Source: Candidatus Methanomethylophilus alvi Mx1201
GTDB taxonomy: Archaea; Thermoplasmatota; Thermoplasmata; Methanomassiliicoccales; Methanomethylophilaceae
DNA length: 64,000 nucleotides
Direction of reading: 5' to 3'
NCBI RefSeq assembly: GCF_000300255.2
Contig: NC_020913.1
Span: 430,296 to 494,295 of the forward strand
Under the pieces are notes generated by a model. The model had not been told where the DNA came from, did no database searches, and saw only the letters and a list, made by a program, of their open reading frames with translations. Position numbers and translations under genes: made by a program. Positions 1-8,234 of this stretch are shown here, piece by piece (positions within the stretch are counted from its first letter, which is position 1; every line of letters begins with the position of its first letter).

Positions 1-6
1 GGGGCT

Positions 7-1314
7 ATGGGATTGGACGTCAACATCACCGGAAGACAGAGGAACTACATCCTGTTCATAGGCATATATGCGGTCCTGAGTGCGATCCTGTTCGCAGTCG
101 TGTACCTTACGGATATACCTTCCAGCGTATGCGACGGCTATTTTCCCTATGCGGATGCCATGGCGAACGGCATATTCCCGTATACGGAAGAGGTCTGGGC
201 ATATGACGAGTGGCGTACATGGGAATATCCGCCCATGGCATACCTGTTCCTTTTCATACCCAGGATGTTCGCGCCATCCGTGGCCGGATATCAGGTCGCA
301 TTCATAGTCATGACCGGTCTGTTCTTCATCCTGGGTCTGTGGTGCAGCGAACGTCTGGCGGACAGGATGGGTCACGACCGTCTCAGGATAATGGCACTCT
401 ACTCGGTCCTGATGTTCCTGATGTTCGAGTTCCTGACGGACAGGTTCGACATGATCCCCATGATCCTGACGTTCCTGGCACTGATATTGGCGATGGATAG
501 GAAGTATACGTGGGCCTTCGTGGTGTTGGCATTCGCCACCACCGTGAAGCTGTATCCTGCGATATTCTTCCCGATCCTCGCGATATACATGTTGGCCAAG
601 GGCGAGAGGATGGGGGCCCTGAAGGGGGTGGCCGCCTTCATCATCACAGGCCTTGCGGTGCTGGCACTGTTCTATCTGTGCGGTGCGGACCCTCTTTCCT
701 TCACCAAGTACCATACCGACCGCCCGCTGGAGATGGAGTCGGTCATCGCCTCCCTGATCGAGTTCACGGCTCTGCTGGGTCTTACAGACGTATCGTATGG
801 GTTCGATTTCGGGTCGGACAACATATACGGATCCCTGCCGGATATCTTCTCCGGTCTGATGCTTCCCCTGATGGCGGTCGTCCTGGTCCTTCTGTATGCA
901 CATTATGCGTATTGGACCTTGAGAAGCGGTCTGGATAAGAGCAAGCTGCGGCCAGATACGTGTCTCGTCCTGACCATCGCCATGATGACATTCATACTGG
1001 TATCCACCGTGTTCTCCGGACAGTATATGGTCTGGCTCATACCTTTCGTCCTTCTTCTGTATGTGATCCCGGGGAAGAGGGAGGAGAAGGACACCATGAT
1101 GAAGCTGTTCGTCATAGGGGAGGTGCTGACACAGTTGGACTTCCTCGTGAATTTCGGCTTCAGAGGGGAAGGCGAGGCCATGTCGGCATTGGGGATATTG
1201 ATCCTCCTGATGAGGAACATAATGATGGTGGTGCTCTATCTGGGTCTTACGATGAGGCTTATAGAGAACGACCGCGGGAAGCTCTTCCGCAGGAAGGCGA
1301 GGGCACCGGAGTGA
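7..1314 (+). CDS. GT87-like integral membrane glycosyltransferase
   Basis: A 435-residue polytopic membrane protein with about ten hydrophobic segments. A conserved aromatic-acidic loop (EYPP around residues 74-77) follows the first membrane span and an acidic loop, as in GT87/DUF2029 polyprenyl-phosphate-mannose-dependent glycosyltransferases. Such enzymes transfer a hexose from a lipid-linked donor on the outer face of the membrane. The start is the first ATG in the window; a longer gene beginning before the window cannot be excluded. The basic C-terminal tail is probably cytoplasmic. The substrate is unknown. A role in surface glycan or glycolipid assembly is inferred and would fit the glycan genes at the far end of the window. 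Confidence 0.65.
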   Translation: MGLDVNITGRQRNYILFIGIYAVLSAILFAVVYLTDIPSSVCDGYFPYADAMANGIFPYTEEVWAYDEWRTWEYPPMAYLFLFIPRMFAPSVAGYQVAFIVMTGLFFILGLWCSERLADRMGHDRLRIMALYSVLMFLMFEFLTDRFDMIPMILTFLALILAMDRKYTWAFVVLAFATTVKLYPAIFFPILAIYMLAKGERMGALKGVAAFIITGLAVLALFYLCGADPLSFTKYHTDRPLEMESVIASLIEFTALLGLTDVSYGFDFGSDNIYGSLPDIFSGLMLPLMAVVLVLLYAHYAYWTLRSGLDKSKLRPDTCLVLTIAMMTFILVSTVFSGQYMVWLIPFVLLLYVIPGKREEKDTMMKLFVIGEVLTQLDFLVNFGFRGEGEAMSALGILILLMRNIMMVVLYLGLTMRLIENDRGKLFRRKARAPE

Positions 1315-1331
1315 GGGCTCCTCCTACTTAG

Positions 1332-1339
1332 TTTTTTAA
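1332..1339 (+). promoter_or_regulatory. TATA box for the following membrane-protein gene
   Basis: A TTTTTTAA stretch centred 28 nt before the ATG at 1364. No Shine-Dalgarno sequence lies between, so the transcript is probably leaderless. Confidence 0.5.
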
Positions 1340-1363
1340 GTACGTTGTCGATGCCCCCCGTTA

Positions 1364-2008
1364 ATGAAAAAGATCGCTGCATACTACATTTCCATCGCGA
1401 TAGCGGTATTCCTCATCGCGCTGGGTCTTTATGAGGACGATACCGTTGTCACGATGTATGCGGCGATAGCCTTGGTGCTGTATGCGGTCCTCCTGTACTG
1501 CAGCAGGGACAGACTGGTGGATCCCCGGGCCCCGCTCCTGTCGGCCGTTGTAATGATGGTCATGTCGTTCGTACTCCTTTATGTCCTGAACTTCACAGGG
1601 GATATCTACAGTTCATACGTGGTGGATGCGGACGGGAACCTGGAGGGCGTATTCAGTACGGATAAGAAGATCTACGCCCACATCGAAGGTGTGGCGACAT
1701 GGTGCATATCCTACCCCCTGGCATATGTGGCCACCATGGGGATAGCGGTCTTGTTCGGATCCAGACTCAACAGGTTCCTCATCGGAGGGTTCCTCGTGTT
1801 CAACAGCGAGGCGTTCACATCCCTCATGCTGGTGGCCATATCCCTGTTCAACAAGGACCAGCTCGGAGAGACGTTCTTCTTCGTAGACGAGCTCGCATAC
1901 CTGTTCACCGGGCTCGTCCTGTCCCTGGTGGCGGCCGTCGTCATCGTGCGTTACATGAAGGGGAAGAAGTTCGTGCTTTCCCGCGAATATCTGGAGGTGT
2001 CGGAATGA
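1364..2008 (+). CDS. Membrane protein of unknown function
   Basis: A 214-residue protein with about six hydrophobic segments. One polar loop (residues about 80-105) contains GDIYSSYVVDADGN and is probably exposed. I do not recognise the family. The stop codon overlaps the start of the next gene (ATGA at 2005-2008), so the two membrane proteins are probably translationally coupled and may work together. The TATA box close to the ATG and the absence of a ribosome binding site point to leaderless translation. The tail after the last membrane span is basic (KGKKF), suggesting a cytoplasmic C terminus. Confidence 0.7.
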   Translation: MKKIAAYYISIAIAVFLIALGLYEDDTVVTMYAAIALVLYAVLLYCSRDRLVDPRAPLLSAVVMMVMSFVLLYVLNFTGDIYSSYVVDADGNLEGVFSTDKKIYAHIEGVATWCISYPLAYVATMGIAVLFGSRLNRFLIGGFLVFNSEAFTSLMLVAISLFNKDQLGETFFFVDELAYLFTGLVLSLVAAVVIVRYMKGKKFVLSREYLEVSE

Positions 2009-2694
2009 TCCACATGACCGAGGAGGGGGACAGGAAGTTCACCATCGCCGTCTGGATCATAGAGGAGATCATCTTCGCCATAATGTTCTGGACGGTGGCG
2101 GCGGATATTGCCCGCGGTCTCAGATGGCATCCCGCATGGTATCTGGAGGCCACCTGCATCGCCTTCGCGCTGATATCGTGCGTCATCCCGGTCCTCAGGC
2201 TGGTGGATGCGGTCAAGATGCCCTGGTGGTTCAATTTCCTGCTGATGGCCGACGTGTACATCTACACGATCTCCCTGTGCCTCGGGTTCTATATGGACCC
2301 GGACATCCCGTGGTGGGGCTTCTTCGGGCATGTGCTGTCGTCCATGAGCGTCGGTGCGATAGTGTTTCTGGCACTGTGTCTCATAGAGAAGCATTCCCCC
2401 GCCCATGTCACGCTGGGTTCCAATGCGGCCATCCATTGCTACACCCTGATGATCTCCCTTGCCTTCGGAGGGATATGGGAGGTCATGGAGGGATACGTCG
2501 ACGTCCTGGTGGGTCAGAGCGTGATGGTCTACGGGGACTTCGATACGTTGGACGATCTGAGGGCGGACCTCGTGGGAAGCGTCATAATGGTCATCCTGGC
2601 TACTTTCATCATGAAAGGTCGTACGGCCATAGATGTGGCCGACACCACAGTCTTCAGGAACCCTCGTAAGAAGAAAGAGGATAGAGGAGATTGA
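2005..2694 (+). CDS. DUF2238/YjdF-like membrane protein
   Basis: A 229-residue membrane protein with five or six predicted spans. The region GIWEVMEGYVD (about residues 157-167), followed by TLDDLRADLVG, resembles the Glu/Asp-rich signature of the DUF2238 (YjdF) family, where conserved acidic residues lie at membrane edges. The molecular function of that family is unknown. The ATG overlaps the previous stop codon (ATGA), and an upstream GGAGG (1993-1997) serves as ribosome binding site. A longer reading frame upstream in this frame is only the shadow of the preceding gene. The C terminus is basic (NPRKKKEDRGD). Confidence 0.55.
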   Translation: MIHMTEEGDRKFTIAVWIIEEIIFAIMFWTVAADIARGLRWHPAWYLEATCIAFALISCVIPVLRLVDAVKMPWWFNFLLMADVYIYTISLCLGFYMDPDIPWWGFFGHVLSSMSVGAIVFLALCLIEKHSPAHVTLGSNAAIHCYTLMISLAFGGIWEVMEGYVDVLVGQSVMVYGDFDTLDDLRADLVGSVIMVILATFIMKGRTAIDVADTTVFRNPRKKKEDRGD

Positions 2695-2705
2695 TTGGGT
2701 AAGGG

Positions 2706-2714
2706 TTTTATATT
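2706..2714 (+). promoter_or_regulatory. TATA box for L40e
   Basis: TTTTATATT lies 33-41 nt before the L40e ATG. This is the expected spacing for a short-leader archaeal transcript. Confidence 0.55.
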
Positions 2715-2746
2715 GCTTGCCTATTGGTCTGCCAGAGGAATAACAA

Positions 2747-2896
2747 ATGGCCCGTTTCAAAGAGGCTGAGCACAGGCTCCTTGACAAGTCCGTCTGCATG
2801 AACTGCTATGCGACGAACCCGCTCAAGGCGACCAAGTGCCGCAAATGCGGATACAGCAACCTGAGGCCGAAGGCAAAAGAGAGCAGGAAGCAGTAA
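2747..2896 (+). CDS. rpl40e: 50S ribosomal protein L40e
   Basis: A 49-residue protein starting [14 protein letters not shown]. It carries a four-cysteine zinc ribbon (C17-x2-C20 and C31-x2-C34) and a basic C terminus, which is the complete archaeal L40e architecture and length. L40e is a small zinc-binding protein of the large ribosomal subunit. It stands alone here with its own TATA box, between a membrane-protein pair and a receiver-domain gene. Confidence 0.93.
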   Translation: MARFKEAEHRLLDKSVCMNCYATNPLKATKCRKCGYSNLRPKAKESRKQ

Positions 2897-3051
2897 GCTT
2901 TCTGCACCGCTTCGCGGTCTCATCCGACGTGGCCGGGGATCATCCATCCCTGGCCCGTTGGGTACTTCGAAATCGTTTCGATACTGTAAATCGGTATCTT
3001 TTAGTTTTGACTTTGTCGGTCGTCAGATCGTCATCCATCCGTCTTCCCACC

Positions 3052-3064
3052 TTTAATATATTTT
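3052..3064 (+). promoter_or_regulatory. TATA box for the receiver-DUF835 / enolase pair
   Basis: TTTAATATATTTT lies about 35-45 nt before the ATG at 3098. The start itself is preceded by a strong AGGAGG at 3086-3091, so this message has a short leader and uses Shine-Dalgarno initiation. Confidence 0.55.
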
Positions 3065-3097
3065 AACCAAAATGGGGAAGCGACCAGGAGGTTCCAG

Positions 3098-4000
3098 ATG
3101 AAGGCTCTGATAATCGAGGACAGGGAAGGCATGAAGACCATGCTCATGGATGTCCTCGAGAAGAACGGCATCGAACATACGGCCGTGAACACCGTCGAAG
3201 AGGCGATGGCCACCATCCAGACGGATAAGGATCATCGTATCGTCATCCTCGATACCGCCGTCTCCGACGGCACCGGAATGTCTTTCATAGACGATCTGGA
3301 GAGTTGGGAGGCCGAGCCCGAGAGCAAGAAAGGGCGCAGACAGAGGGCCGAGAACGGTCCCGCCATCATCGTCATAAGGAACAGCACCGAATCCGTACCG
3401 GAAAGCTGCATCTTCGTGAAGGCCGAACTTGTGAAGCCATTCACCACATCCATGTTGGTCGATGCGATCAACGCCGCCCTTCCCAAGGACAAGCGCATAG
3501 TGGATGCGGACCGCGGCAGAATGATGGCCAATCCCAACGACGAGCTGGTCAGGAGGGGGATAACCTACGGGGAGTCGTACGTATTCTTCCAAGAGAATCC
3601 CCGTACCGTCCTGGATATCATGCAGACGTTCTCGATGGCCGGGTACGACATGCTTCTGATAACCGCCTCCAGGGCGAAGGTCGCCAGAGAGAGGTTCGGT
3701 CTCGACAAGGGGGCCGAGGTCTACACCCTCAAAGGGAACTTCTATCCGCTGGGTACGATGATCGACATGGTCAGGGGATTCATAGAGGGTTCCAGATACC
3801 CGGTGGTCGCATTGGACGACCTGGACAATATCATCGACCATTGCGGCATGGACAGGACGTTCGTGGCGCTCAAGGAGATCCTGGCGCTCAGAGGCGAGAA
3901 ACACAAATTCACATTTCTGGCATCCGTGGACGGGGAGGTCCTCAAGAAGAACGAGAGGGCGGTCCTCACCAGTATGATGACATTATACAAGGAGGAATGA
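3098..4000 (+). CDS. Response-regulator receiver protein with C-terminal DUF835 domain
   Basis: A 300-residue protein. The N-terminal domain (about 1-125) looks like a CheY receiver: acidic pair E7/D8, phosphoacceptor D52 in VILDTAVSDG and the conserved lysine K113 in VKPF, with a charged insertion at 71-85. The C-terminal half (about 140-298) resembles the archaeal DUF835 module (GESYVFFQENP near its start and GSRYPVVALDDLD inside). No DNA-binding or histidine-kinase domain is visible, so output is probably by protein-protein contact. The stop codon is 3 nt before the enolase start, so the two are co-transcribed. No cognate kinase is in the window. Confidence 0.75.
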   Translation: MKALIIEDREGMKTMLMDVLEKNGIEHTAVNTVEEAMATIQTDKDHRIVILDTAVSDGTGMSFIDDLESWEAEPESKKGRRQRAENGPAIIVIRNSTESVPESCIFVKAELVKPFTTSMLVDAINAALPKDKRIVDADRGRMMANPNDELVRRGITYGESYVFFQENPRTVLDIMQTFSMAGYDMLLITASRAKVARERFGLDKGAEVYTLKGNFYPLGTMIDMVRGFIEGSRYPVVALDDLDNIIDHCGMDRTFVALKEILALRGEKHKFTFLASVDGEVLKKNERAVLTSMMTLYKEE

Positions 4001-4003
4001 TTT

Positions 4004-5272
4004 TTGGCAAAGATCGAGAAGGTTTGGGCAAGAGAGGTACTTGATTCCAGGGGCAACCCCACTGTGGAGGCCGTCGTGACCGTCAACGGTCACGAGATCT
4101 CGGCCATCGCACCGTCCGGGGCCTCTACCGGGATGTACGAGGCCCACGAGCTCCGTGACGGAGGAGACAGGTACAAGGGCAAAGGTGTCCAGAAGGCCGT
4201 AGAGAACGTCCGCACGACCGTGGCCAAGGCGATAGTGGGCATGGATCCCACGGATCAGAGGGCCATAGACATGGCCATGGTGGAGGCTGACGGCACCGAC
4301 AACAAGAAGTCCATCGGCGGGAACGCGACCACGGCCGTATCTTTCGCAGTGGCGAATGCGGGGGCGTTCGTCAGCAACCAGCAGCTTTACGAGTACATCG
4401 GGAAGGACCACGTCACCCTGCCCGTCCCCATGTTCAACATCATCAACGGGGGCAAGCACGCCGGAGGCGATCTGAAGGTCCAGGAGTGCATGATCATACC
4501 CGCAGGGGCTTCCAGCTTCTCCGAGTGCCTCAGGATGGCCGCGGAGACCTATTCTTCCCTCAAGAGCATATTGAAGTCCAAATACGGGGTCGGTGCCATC
4601 AATGTCGGGGACGAGGGCGGATTCGCTCCTCCGGTGAACACGGTCTCCGAGGCTCTCGGGACCATAGTGGAGGCCATTTCGGATGCCGGATACGAGCCCG
4701 GCAAGGATATCTATCTCGGCATAGATGCGGCATCCTCCGAATTCTTCGAGAACGGAAAGTACAGCGTAGACGGTCTGTCCCTGTCCGCCGGAGAGCTCGT
4801 GGACCACTACAGGTCCATCATCGACGAGTTCCCTCTGATAAGCATAGAGGATCCGTTCGAGGAGAACGACTATGCCACCACCGCGGAACTCACCAAGGCC
4901 GTCGGGAACAGGGTTCAGATCGTCGGAGACGACCTGTTCGTCACGAACTCCAAGCGTCTTGCGGACGGTATAAAGAAAGGTGCCGCCAACGCCCTCCTTC
5001 TGAAGGTCAATCAGATCGGGACCGTCTCCGAGGCCCAGGATGCCTGCGAGATGTCCGCCGACAACGGATACAACGTCGTCGTATCCCACAGGTCCGGTGA
5101 GTCGGAGGACACCACTATCGCCGACCTATGCGTCGGATGGGGTACCGGACAGATCAAGACGGGTGCACCCTGCAGAGGGGAGAGGACCGCCAAGTACAAC
5201 CGTCTCCTGAGGATAGAGGACAGGCTCGGCAGCAAGGCCGTCTTCCCCGGTAAGAAGGCCCTCAGGCTCTGA
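4004..5272 (+). CDS. eno: Enolase (phosphopyruvate hydratase)
   Basis: A 422-residue cytosolic enzyme interconverting 2-phosphoglycerate and phosphoenolpyruvate in glycolysis and gluconeogenesis. Family motifs are complete: N-terminal EVLDSRGNPT, loop SGASTG, metal-binding regions around SIEDPF and QIVGDDLF, and the C-terminal SHRSGE active-site segment. Length is normal for enolases. The start is TTG at 4004, supported by GGAGGA at 3991-3996. The next in-frame ATG would remove the conserved N terminus. It follows the receiver-DUF835 gene directly, an unusual partner for a glycolytic enzyme. Confidence 0.95.
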   Translation: MAKIEKVWAREVLDSRGNPTVEAVVTVNGHEISAIAPSGASTGMYEAHELRDGGDRYKGKGVQKAVENVRTTVAKAIVGMDPTDQRAIDMAMVEADGTDNKKSIGGNATTAVSFAVANAGAFVSNQQLYEYIGKDHVTLPVPMFNIINGGKHAGGDLKVQECMIIPAGASSFSECLRMAAETYSSLKSILKSKYGVGAINVGDEGGFAPPVNTVSEALGTIVEAISDAGYEPGKDIYLGIDAASSEFFENGKYSVDGLSLSAGELVDHYRSIIDEFPLISIEDPFEENDYATTAELTKAVGNRVQIVGDDLFVTNSKRLADGIKKGAANALLLKVNQIGTVSEAQDACEMSADNGYNVVVSHRSGESEDTTIADLCVGWGTGQIKTGAPCRGERTAKYNRLLRIEDRLGSKAVFPGKKALRL

Positions 5273-5521
5273 AGCGGGACGTCGTTCCCGCCGGCCGTTT
5301 TCCGGCGAAATACCCGAAAAACGGCCTATTATCTTATATTTAAATATTTCTGTTCATTTTTTAGCATTGATACGTCTTGTTCCGGCCATCTCGGAACGGC
5401 TTATAAGGGGTCCTGCACAATGCTTATATGCTAAGGACAGGATGGGGAAGTCCGCCTTGGAAGAATCGGGATAGGACGTGGATACTTCTTCGGCGTTTCA
5501 AAGAACTGGGGGATAGTTTAG

Positions 5522-5785
5522 TTGTCGGACATCGTAGCGCCTGATCCATTCATGCCGTTAGATTGCGTAAGAAACAGTCTGATTTACGATGCTGGCCCCT
5601 CCTCTTTCCAGAAAATTTACTGCAGATGCGGGAGGATTGTGGATTTCGATCGTTCCGGCTGCGAACTCAAGAAGAAGCTTCACAAGGAGGTCGAATGTTC
5701 CCGTTGCAGGAACGAGCGCATCTCCCATGAGCTCGATCTCCTCGACGAGCACTACTGTCCCGTCGAGGTCGAAGAGGACTATTGA
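5522..5785 (+). CDS. Small zinc-ribbon protein, function unknown
   Basis: An 87-residue soluble protein with four cysteines in a split ribbon (C34-x-C36 and C59-x2-C62), separated by a basic segment (KKKLHKE), and an acidic C terminus (EVEEDY). The best start is TTG at 5522 with GGGGGA at 5508-5513. A TAG immediately before the TTG closes the frame, and a later ATG (5552) is the alternative. A TATA-like CTTATAAGG (about 5399-5407) lies upstream, implying a leader of nearly 100 nt. I do not recognise the family. A nucleic-acid or protein-binding role is only suggested by the fold. Confidence 0.6.
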   Translation: MSDIVAPDPFMPLDCVRNSLIYDAGPSSFQKIYCRCGRIVDFDRSGCELKKKLHKEVECSRCRNERISHELDLLDEHYCPVEVEEDY

Positions 5786-5929
5786 CACCTCTTCTTTTTG
5801 TTAGATTTTTTATTCATTTCGGGAATAATATTTTTGCTACTTTCTAGAAGATTCGTATTACTGATTATATACCCCTTTATGAAGTATATATAGGATGGAT
5901 GGAACAGTCATCCATATTTTAGGAATATC

Positions 5930-5955
5930 GGGGGACTTCGTCACCGAAGCCCCCC
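5930..5955. terminator. Hairpin between the convergent zinc-ribbon gene and cobT
   Basis: Arms GGGGG-CTTCG (5930-5940) and CGAAG-CCCCC (5945-5954) enclose a TCAC loop, with TTTTG following on the plus strand. It lies just past the 3' ends of two convergent genes and can serve either direction. Confidence 0.6.
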
Positions 5956-5966
5956 TTTTGAAAAGC

Positions 5967-7082
5967 TCAATCGGCGTTCATGATCTTCTGATAGATCTCA
6001 TGGACCTTGTCGAGAAGCATGTCGCAGTCTATCCTTCCGGAGCTTTCGATGACGGCCGCCACGGACGATCCTCCGCATCCCACTCCTTCCTTGATATATC
6101 CCCATTCGTAGGCCTGCAGACCCTCGTACGGGCTCTTGGAGTAATCCATGTTTATGTTGACGATGGGGATGGACGGGGATATGGCCTCTGCAAGCCTCTC
6201 CATGCTGGAATTGGGGTCTGAGAGGAGCCATCTGGTGGTGCCCTGCATGAAGTTGCCTATTATGGACGGTTCGAGTTTCACGGCGGCCGCCATTATGGGG
6301 GCCATCTGCGTTCCTCCGCCGACGATCACAGGCACATGTTTGGCCGCTCCGACGAGTATCCCTATGTTGACGGGCATCATCGGGTCTCCGACGCATTCCA
6401 CGGCCTTCAGGGGGTCGTCCGCAAGGTCTCCTATCCCGATCCCGGCGGCGTTGAGTCCCTGCATGACGGTGTCCCACTTGAATTGCTTGGGATTCTTGGG
6501 GGAGGAGCTGCTTACGAGGTTCTCCCTCACGGTGCCCATGGCCAGAAGGACTGCGAGAGCGGTAGTGGTCCCTCCGGCGCAGCTCTCGCTGATGACGACA
6601 TAGTCGTACGTCTTCGCGAGCTGTTCCCCGAGTATCCTCCCGTATTCGAAGCTCTTCCTCACCTGGGCAGCGCTCATGGCGTGGCCGGTGGTTATCTTCT
6701 GTCCGCATTCCCCGCCTACCTCGATGCAGGGGATGTTGGGGATTACCTGGGATCCTCCGTTGATGATCAGGAACGGCATCTTGGAGAGTTCCAGGGCCGC
6801 TTTGGTCAAGGTCGCGGGGGTGGGTATGTTCCCGGGGTTTATCGGGATGCCTTTCATGCAAGTGACCTTGCCCATTACCAGGAACTCAGCATCCGCAGGC
6901 CCGGTGAACAAGGTCAGTTCCGGGGTGTCGCCCGCCTCAGATATGCCGGGGATGGTGGAGGTCAGGGTGTTGGCTATCGTGCAGGTGAAGACGCCCCTCT
7001 TCCCCCATATGCGGGACATGATGTCTTCTGCGGTCTTTCTGTCCCCGTGTATTCCGAGGGATGGCGGAAGTTCGAAAGTCAT
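5967..7082 (-). CDS. cobT: CobT-family nicotinate-nucleotide:dimethylbenzimidazole phosphoribosyltransferase homologue
   Basis: A 371-residue archaeal-type CobT-like protein (TIGR00303/UPF0284 family), expected to help activate the lower-ligand base during corrinoid nucleotide-loop assembly. Glycine-rich segments (SESCAGGTTTALAVLLAMG, VIVGGGTQMAPIMAA) match the family. I chose the ATG at 7082 because the protein then begins MTFELPPSLGIHGD and the ATG overlaps the stop of the upstream gene (ATGA), with GGAGA just before it. The longer frame upstream is a shadow. Corrinoid supply fits the methyltransferase genes at 48-50 kb. The base actually used is not evident from sequence. Confidence 0.82.
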   Translation of the reverse strand: MTFELPPSLGIHGDRKTAEDIMSRIWGKRGVFTCTIANTLTSTIPGISEAGDTPELTLFTGPADAEFLVMGKVTCMKGIPINPGNIPTPATLTKAALELSKMPFLIINGGSQVIPNIPCIEVGGECGQKITTGHAMSAAQVRKSFEYGRILGEQLAKTYDYVVISESCAGGTTTALAVLLAMGTVRENLVSSSSPKNPKQFKWDTVMQGLNAAGIGIGDLADDPLKAVECVGDPMMPVNIGILVGAAKHVPVIVGGGTQMAPIMAAAVKLEPSIIGNFMQGTTRWLLSDPNSSMERLAEAISPSIPIVNINMDYSKSPYEGLQAYEWGYIKEGVGCGGSSVAAVIESSGRIDCDMLLDKVHEIYQKIMNAD

Positions 7083-8083
7083 TGTAATTTCTCCATAAGT
7101 GCGGGGACGAGTCTGTCGAGTTCGACATGCTCCCCCTCCTTGAAACATTCTATGTCTGTCCTGAACGGTACGTCCATCAGGATATGGGTGCCTGTGACGC
7201 ACGAGGTCCCGTGGTCTACGAAGAACACGACGTTCTCGATGTCCGAGAAGTATTCCTCCATCATGGAGTCGATGTGCTCCAGGACCCTGATCTTCTTATG
7301 TGCGTCCTTCTCATGGCTGTATTCGTCGACCTCGTCCATGTGCAGGAACACATGTCCGTCCCTAAGGGCCCTGCGGGCCGCCGGGAAGCGGTCGTCCAGG
7401 TCCGGGATGAGCTGTATCCTGTGGCCCAGGGTGGCGGCGATACCCAATGCGGTGGGGCTGTCCGAGATGGCCGTCATGTTCTTAACCGCAGGGAACGGGG
7501 GATAGACCTTCCCCACCCTTCCTATGCCCCACGGATAGATGGTGAGTCCGTCGTTCTCCGATGCTACCTTCAGTATGAGTTCCCCCAGAGGGTCCTCTAT
7601 GGGTACATAGGGCCCGTCGACGGGTGCCTGGGGGGTCTGCTGGGGCTCTCCGTCCCATTCCATCGTGATGACCGACCTTCCATGGACGAAGAACTCTATC
7701 TGGGGGTTCCTGTCTTCCAAGAGGTAGAAGTTGCTTTTCACGCTCTCCACGAGGTCTTCGGCCCTGTCGTCCACGCCGTATGCCCAATGTACGGTCTTTC
7801 CGTCTATGAACGCGGGGCTCATGCGGAAGGCCATGCGGTTGTGGGACATGTCCATTCCGAGCCCGCAGGCTTCTATCGCCGCCCTCGCTATGTCGGGAGG
7901 GTGCCCGGTCCAGAACTCGTTCAGGAAGAGCTGGGTATATCCCCTTCCGGTGGTCCAGTGCAAATGGGGTGCCTTACGTCTGATAAAAGGCATCTTGGCG
8001 ACTTCGTATGGTTTCTTGCCGCCCAGCTCAGGATTGGGGTCGTCTTCCATTCCGTCGAGCAGCACGAACAAAGTGTTCTTCAT
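7079..8083 (-). CDS. ApgM-like alkaline-phosphatase-superfamily enzyme (divergent cofactor-independent phosphoglycerate mutase family)
   Basis: A 334-residue protein with the metal-binding pattern of the superfamily: LLDGMEDDP near the N terminus, HMDEVDEYSHEKD (about residues 248-260) and FFVDHGTS near the C terminus. It resembles archaeal ApgM but is shorter than the usual roughly 400 residues. The catalytic Ser/Thr position is not clear to me. It overlaps cobT by 4 nt, so the two are translationally coupled. That context suggests a phosphatase or phosphomutase step in corrinoid assembly rather than glycolysis; this is inference. It could still be a phosphoglycerate mutase. Confidence 0.65.
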   Translation of the reverse strand: MKNTLFVLLDGMEDDPNPELGGKKPYEVAKMPFIRRKAPHLHWTTGRGYTQLFLNEFWTGHPPDIARAAIEACGLGMDMSHNRMAFRMSPAFIDGKTVHWAYGVDDRAEDLVESVKSNFYLLEDRNPQIEFFVHGRSVITMEWDGEPQQTPQAPVDGPYVPIEDPLGELILKVASENDGLTIYPWGIGRVGKVYPPFPAVKNMTAISDSPTALGIAATLGHRIQLIPDLDDRFPAARRALRDGHVFLHMDEVDEYSHEKDAHKKIRVLEHIDSMMEEYFSDIENVVFFVDHGTSCVTGTHILMDVPFRTDIECFKEGEHVELDRLVPALMEKLQ

Positions 8084-8234
8084 CGAATTCCTCTGTTCCA
8101 GAACGCTGGCGAGAGCGTCTTCTGTGATGGATGGAAGTATTATCCCTCGGATAGATAAACAGTCTTACGGTTGGAGTATGCATCCAATTTATGGAACCGT
8201 CTGGATACCGGTCATATCTCGTCGGTCGGATGGG

